This document shows positions 7,992 through 13,629 of a stretch of 13,768 bases of DNA, piece by piece. Where the stretch lies: positions 1 to 13,768 of the forward strand of contig CAYPLH010000079.1 of NCBI GenBank assembly GCA_964411505.1, written 5' to 3'. Under the pieces are notes generated by a model. It was not told where the DNA came from. It did no database searches and saw nothing but the letters and a program-made list of their open reading frames with translations. Within the stretch, counting starts at the first letter, position 1. Each line of letters opens with the position of its first letter. Made by a program: the position numbers and the translations under genes. Origin of the DNA: CAYPLH01 sp964411505. Its GTDB lineage: Bacteria; Bacillota; Clostridia; CAYPLH01; DUMO01.

Positions 7992-9429
7992 ATGAGATTG
8001 AAGCTATTATAATATCTTTCTCTAATTTTTCAATTTCGTGAAGTTGATTGTTAATGCCATGAATCATTTCTTTCTCGTTAAAATTGATATTAGACCCATA
8101 TCCAACGGGAAAAACTTGGTCAATCCCGAAAAGATAACCTTGTGGTTCCGTACACCATTGCCCAACTGTATATCCTTTTTCAAGAAACTTTTTACGCAGT
8201 TCCAATTGTAGTGAAAACTTCCCCTGTTTTGAACCTGTTCCTGCAACTGTTATTATTGGTGTTCCAATAATTCGCAACTTTTCACTAATATCATAAGAAA
8301 TTTTGTCAATATTCATGTTGAAGCAAACTTGATTTTTCTTAGCGAATTGATCCAATATAACATTTGTTATTGTGTCAAAGCTAATCATCATTTTCCCATA
8401 TATAAGGCAATAATCTATGCAATCCTTGGTGTAATTATGGTTTGTAATTCTATTTAGTTCCGGCAAGTGACCTACAACTAAAACATCAATAGAATCTTTA
8501 TCGTCCACAATTTCTTGAAAGTCCTGTATTTTGTACTCTTTTGAACTTGCTTTTCTATGAGAAAAAGAAATAGTAGACTTATTGACATTGCCAGTTTGCT
8601 TGATATCATAGACATGAGTAATCTCGCACGCCAACAAATCAGAATAGTTTGTTACTGACATTAGCTCCTTATTGAATGGGAAGATAGCCACCCTTTTACC
8701 TTTCAAATCAGGATATTGCTTATCTGGTGTTTGATACATGCTGACTTTTTTTATCGCCTGCTTTTTCAATAGAATTTTTGCATCCGCATATGTTTTTACT
8801 TCGCCATTTTCAAGCAAAGGTATTAAGTGCGACGTTATATGCGCTGTAGCAAAACTAGCCCCAGCACTAATGATATAGTCGCTAGTCTTTGACCAACACA
8901 GTTTCTGATTAATGCCTTTCCCATATACATCAACTATGCCATTTTCGCAGTAAATGAAATCGTTATTCCTTTTACATTCGATATCCCAGTCAACTCCAAG
9001 CACAAAAGGAAACGCTGCTGGATATGTAACAGTTCCAAAATTATTAAAGGAAGCAACAATTAGTGTTCCGTTATCGGAAATTTTCTTGCAAACTTGTTCC
9101 AACCTGTTATATTGGGAAACAGCACTAATTCCTAAACTTAAATTGAGAAAATCAAAATGCTCATTATGGCATAAATAGTCTAATATCGATATGAATAACT
9201 CCTCACTAATTTCATCCAGAGAATCAAATGCTTTGAATACTGTTAATTCAACGGCATTCTCTTGGGTCAATATGCCGCAAATTGCAGTACCGTGCCCAAT
9301 TCGATCAGAATTGCCTTTAATATATGCGGCGACACCTGTATCGTTGACTTGTTTGCAAATTATATTTTTATTAATTAAGTCGAGGTGATCCAAATTTACC
9401 CCTGTATCAATAGTCGCTACTCGAATCAT
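7984..9429 (-). CDS. Intracellular S8 (subtilisin-type) peptidase fused to a P-loop-like peptide-maturation domain
   Basis: The start is taken at the ATG at 9429, five bases after GGAGG; a TTG 15 nt upstream lies at the edge of that site and is unlikely. This gives 481 aa. The catalytic triad is visible: Asp8 in IDTG, His46 in GHGT and Ser192 in GASFATAH, with Asn130 as oxyanion residue. There is no signal peptide or propeptide, so it acts in the cytoplasm. From about residue 243 (KGKRVAIFPFNKE) a second domain follows, ending with a Walker-A-like GTGSKQGKF at 397-405, resembling the TIGR04066 maturation-system protein related to DUF1611. That domain stops early at residue 481 and appears to continue in the next ORF. 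With ABC exporters lacking C39 domains next door, this peptidase is the best candidate for leader removal. That role is inferred. Confidence 0.85.
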   Translation of the reverse strand: MIRVATIDTGVNLDHLDLINKNIICKQVNDTGVAAYIKGNSDRIGHGTAICGILTQENAVELTVFKAFDSLDEISEELFISILDYLCHNEHFDFLNLSLGISAVSQYNRLEQVCKKISDNGTLIVASFNNFGTVTYPAAFPFVLGVDWDIECKRNNDFIYCENGIVDVYGKGINQKLCWSKTSDYIISAGASFATAHITSHLIPLLENGEVKTYADAKILLKKQAIKKVSMYQTPDKQYPDLKGKRVAIFPFNKELMSVTNYSDLLACEITHVYDIKQTGNVNKSTISFSHRKASSKEYKIQDFQEIVDDKDSIDVLVVGHLPELNRITNHNYTKDCIDYCLIYGKMMISFDTITNVILDQFAKKNQVCFNMNIDKISYDISEKLRIIGTPIITVAGTGSKQGKFSLQLELRKKFLEKGYTVGQWCTEPQGYLFGIDQVFPVGYGSNINFNEKEMIHGINNQLHEIEKLEKDIIIASISFD

Positions 9430-9448
9430 ATAATCCTCCGTCAATATA

Positions 9449-9486
9449 AAGTTTATTGGTAATGTCCAACCAAGCCAAATAAACTT
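9449..9486 (-). promoter_or_regulatory. Intercistronic hairpin between the precursors and the peptidase gene
   Basis: On the minus strand AAGTTTATTTGG pairs with CCAATAAACTT with one bulged T, enclosing a loop of about 15 nt. It begins seven bases after the stop of the second precursor and ends before the peptidase Shine-Dalgarno. No U-run follows, so it is more likely an RNA processing or stabilising element, or a partial attenuator, keeping precursor mRNA in excess of the downstream enzyme message. Confidence 0.45.
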
Positions 9487-9492
9487 ATTTAC

Positions 9493-9636
9493 TCAGCATC
9501 CCATTGCATAGCAACCAGAGCTATAGCATACTCCGCTCCAGCAATCAGCTTCATAAGTCGCCATTGGCGCGATGCCGGCGCACAAGAACACCTTGCTCTC
9601 CTGATTAAAAGCTCTCTTTTTTAAAGTTTTTTTCAT
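9493..9636 (-). CDS. Cys-rich RiPP precursor peptide, copy 1 (47 aa)
   Basis: The ATG at 9636 is preceded by AAAGGGGGTG with about seven bases of spacing. An upstream in-frame extension to 9756 is open only because it reads the neighbouring precursor in another frame, so it is not used. The leader begins MKKTLKKRAFNQESKVFL, with no double-glycine motif. The C-terminal part has five cysteines, at 19, 32, 37, 42 and 47. The last four are spaced exactly every five residues, as C-W-S-G-V then C-Y-S-S-G then C-Y-A-M-G then C. It is a paralogue of the peptide at 9677-9820. The size, the basic leader, the Cys-rich tail and the adjacent radical SAM/SPASM enzyme make it the likely maturase substrate. 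It resembles the clostridial Cys-rich peptides associated with CcpM-type enzymes; the exact family is not established here. Confidence 0.9.
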   Translation of the reverse strand: MKKTLKKRAFNQESKVFLCAGIAPMATYEADCWSGVCYSSGCYAMGC

Positions 9637-9676
9637 ATCAATTACACCCCCTTTCCATTTTGAAGTAGTTACTGTG

Positions 9677-9820
9677 TTAACAACCCTTTGAATAACAGCC
9701 TGAGCTATAGCAAACACCGCTCCAACAATCCGCTTCGTAAGTTGCCATAGGAGCAATTCCAGAGCACAGCATTACTATCGAAAGCTCAAAATTATGCTTC
9801 TTAGAAAGCCGTTTTTTCAT
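9677..9820 (-). CDS. Cys-rich RiPP precursor peptide, copy 2 (47 aa)
   Basis: The ATG at 9820 follows GGGGGTG with six bases of spacing. The leader is MKKRLSKKHNFELSIVML, which differs from copy 1 at most positions after MKK. From residue 21 to 43 the two peptides are identical, and both end in G-C after two variable residues (SK here, AM in copy 1). Cysteines are at 19, 32, 37, 42 and 47. In transcription order this is the first precursor. Before the insertion sequence arrived it began 22 nt after the ACP-ferredoxin stop codon. The insertion left its ribosome binding site intact but removed upstream operon continuity. No alternative promoter is visible in the 24 bases between the element and the ATG. 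Confidence 0.9.
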   Translation of the reverse strand: MKKRLSKKHNFELSIVMLCSGIAPMATYEADCWSGVCYSSGCYSKGC

Positions 9821-9836
9821 GATTTTCACCCCCATT

Positions 9837-9844
9837 CATTATTT
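9837..9844. repeat. Target-site duplication, left (CATTATTT)
   Basis: CATTATTT here is repeated at 11522-11529, directly flanking the two ends of the insertion sequence. An 8-bp duplication is typical of several DDE insertion-sequence families, including IS6 and IS1595. Confidence 0.85.
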
Positions 9845-9845
9845 C

Positions 9846-9857
9846 GTAGTGTCAAAA
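9846..9857 (+). repeat. Left terminal inverted repeat of the insertion sequence
   Basis: GTAGTGTCAAAA is the exact reverse complement of 11509-11520. The next outward base pair (9845/11521) does not match. Read outward it contains TTGACA, but no -10 follows at the right distance. Confidence 0.9.
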
Positions 9858-9921
9858 ATTCTATACGAATTTCGACCTAAATCATTTATTTCACTGGCTT
9901 TCACCAGTTACTTTCGTATCC

Positions 9922-9956
9922 CCCTTGAAAATTGGAAATTCTACAAGGGCTTTTTT
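9922..9956 (+). terminator. Terminator-like hairpin at the entry of the insertion sequence
   Basis: CCCTTG (9922-9927) pairs with CAAGGG (9944-9949) and is followed by CTTTTTT. It lies upstream of and in the same direction as the transposase. It would stop plus-strand transcription entering from outside, a common way for insertion sequences to avoid activation by neighbouring promoters. Confidence 0.45.
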
Positions 9957-10018
9957 GTATTTGTTGTTAATTTGATGAACCTGTACGCAAGGAATATAGA
10001 AAGCTTCAGGTTGATTCT

Positions 10019-11305
10019 ATGCCTGTTATTGAATCATTTGAAAGGCTCGACTACACTCTACTCCTTAAGAAATATCTCGCTGAACATGGAAAACAATTAA
10101 AGCCTGTTTCACGCCGTAAAGGTTCTCTTCCCGTTTCTGACGATATTGTTTGCCCTAAATGCGGTGCCCCGCATTCCTATATCTACAGGAATAACGGTAA
10201 AGCCAAAAATATTCAGTATCTTTGTAAAGTCTGTGATTTCACCTTCGGGAACTATACTGACTACTTAAAAAGTGTAGCTCTTCGCTGTCCTCACTATAAC
10301 AGGGTTTTGGAAAGAATCAAAAAGCGTAAGGATTTCAATGTCTTTAAATGCAAGAATCAGAAATGCTCTTTCTATTTATCCAATCTAAAAAGACTTACTC
10401 CAGAGGAACGTGAACGCTATGTCACAGATCCACAAGCTTTTAAGCTTCATTACATATACAGGGAATTTACAATAAAATTTAAGCCTTTATCAAAAGAATC
10501 TCCTGTTATGCCTGATGTAGACCTATCCAAAATTCATTCATCACCACATACTATGGGGTTGATACTCTCCTACTATGTGAACTACGGTATGAGCTCAAGA
10601 ATGGTCAAATCCATCATGCGGGATATCCATGGAGTGAATATCTCACATCAGACTGTGATTAACTATGCTAATGCCGCAGCAATGCAGCTTAAACCTTTTG
10701 TGGATAACTATGACTATTCATTGACCAGCTCTATCTGTGGTGATGAAACATACGTCAAAGTCAATGGTAAATGGCATTATGTCTTCTTCATTCTTGATAC
10801 TGTTAAGAAGATTATTACCTCTCATCATGTTTCTCCCAACAGGGATACCATTGCTGCTATCAAAGCTATTGACGATACTCTATCCAAGTACAAGGAGGTT
10901 CCAAAAGATCTGAATATGATTTTTGACGGCAATCCAATCTACTTGCTTGCACAGCACTATTTTGCTAGCCATGGCATTCATTTTGATGTTACACAGGTAA
11001 TCGGATTAATCAATGATGATCCTGTTTCTACAGAGTACAGACCCCTTAAGCAGGTCATTGAAAGGCTTAATCGCACTCTTAAGCGTTACTACAAGTCAAC
11101 CAATGGCTTTGGTGCCTTTCAAAACTGTCAGAACTACCTGACTCTCTTTACCACTTGGTATAACTTCCTAAGACCCCATAAGTCGTTGAATTACAGGGTT
11201 CCAGTAAATATTCCGGAAGTCACAGAGCTCCCGAATATGCCCGCTAGGTGGTTGGAGCTGCTTAACATGGCTCAAGATTACATATTAGAACATCAGGTCG
11301 CATAA
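10019..11305 (+). CDS. DDE-family transposase with N-terminal zinc ribbons
   Basis: The product is 428 aa, from the first ATG in an open frame whose upstream stop lies about 50 bases earlier. The Shine-Dalgarno is weak, fitting low transposase expression. A zinc ribbon is formed by C45xxC48 and C69xxC72. A second Cys cluster is at C90, C111 and C116. A helix-turn-helix-like segment spans about 186-215. The catalytic triad is probably Asp242 (GDETYVK), Asp303 (FDGNP) and Glu348 (VIERLNRT). The YNFLRPHKSL tail is typical of rve-type transposases. The core most resembles IS6/IS240-like enzymes, with lower certainty about the family. The gene is intact, so the element may still be active. Its base composition is less AT-rich to the eye than that of the operon it interrupts. 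Confidence 0.92.
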   Translation: MPVIESFERLDYTLLLKKYLAEHGKQLKPVSRRKGSLPVSDDIVCPKCGAPHSYIYRNNGKAKNIQYLCKVCDFTFGNYTDYLKSVALRCPHYNRVLERIKKRKDFNVFKCKNQKCSFYLSNLKRLTPEERERYVTDPQAFKLHYIYREFTIKFKPLSKESPVMPDVDLSKIHSSPHTMGLILSYYVNYGMSSRMVKSIMRDIHGVNISHQTVINYANAAAMQLKPFVDNYDYSLTSSICGDETYVKVNGKWHYVFFILDTVKKIITSHHVSPNRDTIAAIKAIDDTLSKYKEVPKDLNMIFDGNPIYLLAQHYFASHGIHFDVTQVIGLINDDPVSTEYRPLKQVIERLNRTLKRYYKSTNGFGAFQNCQNYLTLFTTWYNFLRPHKSLNYRVPVNIPEVTELPNMPARWLELLNMAQDYILEHQVA

Positions 11306-11508
11306 AGCCAAAACACTATTAAACTAACACTTAAACTGTCAGGACTTATTTCTTCATGCTCAGATATGCGCTAAATGTCTTATTTAGCAGGTTTTGTAGC
11401 TTCTAGCTCCAAAAAGTTTGCCCTTTTTCTCCACTCTATTCTACTGTCAAGGTCCAAATTACCGATTACTTACATTTTTGTAATCTCAAATGGTTGCTTT
11501 CATAACTC

Positions 11509-11520
11509 TTTTGACACTAC
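11509..11520 (-). repeat. Right terminal inverted repeat of the insertion sequence
   Basis: TTTTGACACTAC is the exact complement of the left end repeat at 9846-9857. Confidence 0.9.
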
Positions 11521-11521
11521 C

Positions 11522-11529
11522 CATTATTT
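11522..11529. repeat. Target-site duplication, right (CATTATTT)
   Basis: This is the second copy of the 8-bp duplication. It overlaps two bases of the stop codon of the ACP-ferredoxin gene (TAA on the minus strand, 11530-11528), so the insertion landed right at the end of that gene without changing its protein. Confidence 0.85.
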
Positions 11530-11965
11530 AATTCTCTAATTCAATATGATCATTGGCATTAGCCGGACATTCTAATAAACAATTCCCGCAATTATCACAG
11601 TTTTCTATTGCAACAGGTACAGGATACGGATAATTACCATGACAGACTTCTAATTCTCCATACGGACAAAGTTGGATGCAAGCTAAACAACCTATGCACA
11701 GTTCATTTTCAACAACATCATTTACATTTTTGAATTCAGCTAATATTGCTTTTTCAATAATTTTAATTATCTCGGCTTTTTTTCTAAAATACTGTAACAA
11801 CAAGTATTCATCAGGGACTCCGATATTAAATTCATTCTCAATCGAAACCACCAATTGAATGAATCTTAGGGAATCCATTTCTGATAACAGTTTTTCTTGT
11901 ATTTCAAGATCTGCATCATATAAACCATTGTCTTCTAATAATTGATTTAATCTGTTTTCTATCAC
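11528..11965 (-). CDS. Acyl-carrier-like domain fused to a 2x[4Fe-4S] ferredoxin, RiPP maturation partner
   Basis: The start is set at GTG 11965, seven bases after GGGAGG and overlapping the maturase stop (GTGA, 11962-11965). A longer frame starting with TTG at 11980 begins inside the ribosome binding site. The protein is 145 aa. Residues 1-75 resemble an acyl carrier protein, with MDSLRFIQLV placing a phosphopantetheine-type Ser at 32. Residues 86-145 carry two cluster motifs: C90xxC93xxC96xxxC100P and C123xxC126xxC129xxxC133P. It matches the type of the clostridial peptide-maturation 'acyl carrier-related' proteins (TIGR04069, from memory). The ferredoxin half probably reduces the radical SAM clusters. 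The carrier half may tether an acyl or thioester group, or may be only a docking module. The insertion sequence starts at its stop codon. Confidence 0.85.
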   Translation of the reverse strand: MIENRLNQLLEDNGLYDADLEIQEKLLSEMDSLRFIQLVVSIENEFNIGVPDEYLLLQYFRKKAEIIKIIEKAILAEFKNVNDVVENELCIGCLACIQLCPYGELEVCHGNYPYPVPVAIENCDNCGNCLLECPANANDHIELEN

Positions 11966-13326
11966 AATGAAACCTCCCAAAAATGATTGTCTGAATTGTA
12001 ACTTTCTATTTCCAAATAGTCTAACACCCTTTGCTTAAATGATAAACATTTATTTTGCATTATTCCCTGTATTCTAGCGGCACCGCAAGATGTTGACAAA
12101 CACAGCGGAAAGAATTCGCAGGTATAGCACTCTGTAAGAGGTGCATCAAAAATCCATAGTCTCTCTTTTTCGTTATTAAAACTTAGCTTGCCTTCCTTAT
12201 CAATAGTACCGACTTTGTTTTCTTCAAACCCCTCAAGTTTAAAATCGCATTTTAAAATATCTCCATTAGCATCTATGGCATATCCGTGTTTTGTGCCAGC
12301 CCAACAATCATTATGAGCAAACAGCAAGTTTGTCCATGCTTTAAAGTCTAATTTGTCGCCATATTTTTTCATAATGTTAGATACGTCTTTTTCATGAATT
12401 AGTTCTGCCTGCAACTGCTCCGCTTTCATATAATCACTGTCTTTGTAACTCCAATCAAATACAGGAATAAACGAAAAACAAAATCTTTTGTCTTTTCCAA
12501 ACTCATCATAAAAAAGATTTACAATTTCGTCAGCCCGTGCCAATAATTCTCTCGTGAAATTAATTCGAATAGTTATTGAAAACATTTGGTATTTTATGTT
12601 ATCTCTAATATTTTTTAGATTATCGAATATGTCTTTAAATGTTGACTCGCCGTTATTCAAAACCCTATGTTTGATGTCTGGTAGACCATCAATTGATATT
12701 TGATAAGTAACCACATTATACTTATATAGTTTTTTAAATGTTTCGAGATTCAGCAAATATCCATTTGTAATGATCCCGCAACCATATGTAAAGTTATAGT
12801 GCTTTCGTAATTCGTTTATTTTTTCGGAAAAATAACAAATTCCTTTCATTCCAAGAAGCGGCTCTCCGCCAAACCAGCGAATCTTAACATTTTGATAACC
12901 ATGTATTTTTATCTTTTCTTCAATGAATAATATAAGCGCATCATATTGATTGAAGTTTAAGAAGTGGGCTTCTCTTTTCTGGAAACAATAAACGCAACTA
13001 AAATTACACTGATTCGTTGTAAGAATCACAATATCTAATCGCTTATTGAATTCAACAGTATTTTTATAGATTTCGTCAATCACGCTATTCTCATTCTTTG
13101 CATTTTCCACAATAACACCATACTTAATCATTTCAGCTAATACAGTATCATTCATGTGAGAGAGCAATTCTTTACTTACCTTAAAAGGGATTATAGGCAA
13201 ACTTGGATTATTAATTATTTTCACAAGAATATTCGAAATAGTGTTGGTGAGAAGTATATTACCTTCTCTGTCCAACGTTGAAACATTAAACCTTGATAGC
13301 TGATATGAATCCCAATTAATCATCAT
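11962..13326 (-). CDS. ccpM: Radical SAM/SPASM peptide maturase (CcpM-like)
   Basis: The product is 454 aa. Two adjacent ATGs (13326 and 13323) follow GGAGGG; the second has the better spacing, so the protein may start one residue later. The radical SAM motif is C107xxxC111xxC114 (CNFSCVYC), with GGEP at 153-156 as the SAM-binding segment. The C-terminal SPASM-type region has Cys341, 360, 400, 403, 409, 414 and 427, enough for two auxiliary [4Fe-4S] clusters. N-terminal residues 1-95 would hold a precursor-binding (RRE-like) or helical region. The order with an ACP-ferredoxin partner, Cys-rich precursors, S8 peptidase and ABC genes matches clostridial CcpM (TIGR04068) systems as I remember them. 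It most likely installs thioether or other radical cross-links in the precursor cores; the exact bond is not known from sequence. It is first in the operon. Confidence 0.88.
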   Translation of the reverse strand: MMINWDSYQLSRFNVSTLDREGNILLTNTISNILVKIINNPSLPIIPFKVSKELLSHMNDTVLAEMIKYGVIVENAKNENSVIDEIYKNTVEFNKRLDIVILTTNQCNFSCVYCFQKREAHFLNFNQYDALILFIEEKIKIHGYQNVKIRWFGGEPLLGMKGICYFSEKINELRKHYNFTYGCGIITNGYLLNLETFKKLYKYNVVTYQISIDGLPDIKHRVLNNGESTFKDIFDNLKNIRDNIKYQMFSITIRINFTRELLARADEIVNLFYDEFGKDKRFCFSFIPVFDWSYKDSDYMKAEQLQAELIHEKDVSNIMKKYGDKLDFKAWTNLLFAHNDCWAGTKHGYAIDANGDILKCDFKLEGFEENKVGTIDKEGKLSFNNEKERLWIFDAPLTECYTCEFFPLCLSTSCGAARIQGIMQNKCLSFKQRVLDYLEIESYNSDNHFWEVSL

Positions 13327-13370
13327 AAACCCTCCAAAATTTTATAAAAGTATTAGTTAAGAACGCCTAC

Positions 13371-13376
13371 ATTATA
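13371..13376 (-). promoter_or_regulatory. Candidate -10 box of the RiPP operon
   Basis: A perfect TATAAT on the minus strand lies 44 bases upstream of the maturase ATG. No convincing -35 hexamer occurs at 16-18 bp; the nearest, CAGTTG, has a 15-bp spacer. Just upstream is the dyad CGAAAT-6 nt-ATTTCG (13398-13415), which could be an operator overlapping the promoter. Confidence 0.4.
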
Positions 13377-13397
13377 GCCTAATGAGAATTGCAACTG

Positions 13398-13415
13398 CGA
13401 AATCGTAATATTTCG
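13398..13415. promoter_or_regulatory. Dyad upstream of the RiPP operon, possible operator
   Basis: CGAAAT and ATTTCG form 6-bp arms separated by 6 bases, centred about 80 bp upstream of the maturase start and just upstream of the candidate -10. The arms overlap the 13-mer CAACTGCGAAATC, which recurs inverted behind the operon. Confidence 0.3.
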
Positions 13416-13527
13416 TCCTCTCTACATACTGCACTTTTCAACATTTCATCTTTTTCAGATTTCAGAGCTTTACACATTTCTACTTCAACTACATATGCTA
13501 CAGCAATATAAATCAAATACAGCAGTC

Positions 13528-13629
13528 TTAATTTAGGGCATATTGTGCTCTCACACTCTCCCGGATACTGTGTATTTCTCTGTTATACCGTCCTCTCCAG
13601 GCATTAAACAAATGCGCTAGGTCACGTTG
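13528..13629 (-). pseudogene. Possible frame-shifted remnant downstream of the edge gene
   Basis: In the frame next to the edge gene, an open stretch encodes QRDLAHLFNAWRGRYN, then REIHSIRESVRAQYALN and a stop. It has no start codon of its own and overlaps the stop of the edge gene. The composition looks protein-like, so it may be the decayed tail of that gene after a frameshift. This is weak evidence from one short stretch. The remaining sequence, 13382-13527, shows no gene I can support. Confidence 0.25.

Larger units (their letters stand above)
9845..11521 (+). mobile_element. Complete 1677-bp insertion sequence inside the RiPP operon
   Basis: The element is bounded by terminal inverted repeats GTAGTGTCAAAA (9846-9857) and its exact complement TTTTGACACTAC (11509-11520). 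It is flanked by the 8-bp direct repeat CATTATTT. It holds one intact DDE transposase gene. The right non-coding end is about 215 bp and includes a perfect hairpin, GCTAAAT/ATTTAGC (11370-11388). The left end is about 170 bp and includes a terminator-like hairpin. It lies antisense to the operon, between the ACP-ferredoxin gene and the precursors. The family is uncertain: the DDE core looks IS6/IS240-like, while the N-terminal zinc ribbons and length are less usual for that family. Confidence 0.9.

Noticed and set aside
9493..9756. An 87-codon minus-strand ORF covering precursor 1
   Set aside because: Its first 40 codons read precursor 2 out of frame; the real start is the ATG at 9636 with AAAGGGGGTG before it.
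9827..9855. Hybrid promoter from TTGACA in the left terminal repeat facing the precursors
   Set aside because: At 16-19 bp spacing there is only GGGGGTGAAA, no -10 box, and initiation there would fall on the ribosome binding site or start codon.
9819..10100. Plus-strand ORF of 93 codons at the left end of the insertion sequence
   Set aside because: It crosses the insertion boundary and target duplication, overlaps the transposase start in another frame and has no ribosome binding site.
11511..11539. Outward promoter at the right end of the insertion sequence
   Set aside because: TTGACA is present, but the AT-rich -10-like sequences lie about 10-12 bp away; at 17 bp the sequence is CTCTAA. 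It would also only make antisense RNA.
13379..13477. 32-codon minus-strand ORF (starting MCKALKSEKD) ahead of the maturase
   Set aside because: No ribosome binding site, and it overlaps the candidate operator of the operon; not supportable as a gene.
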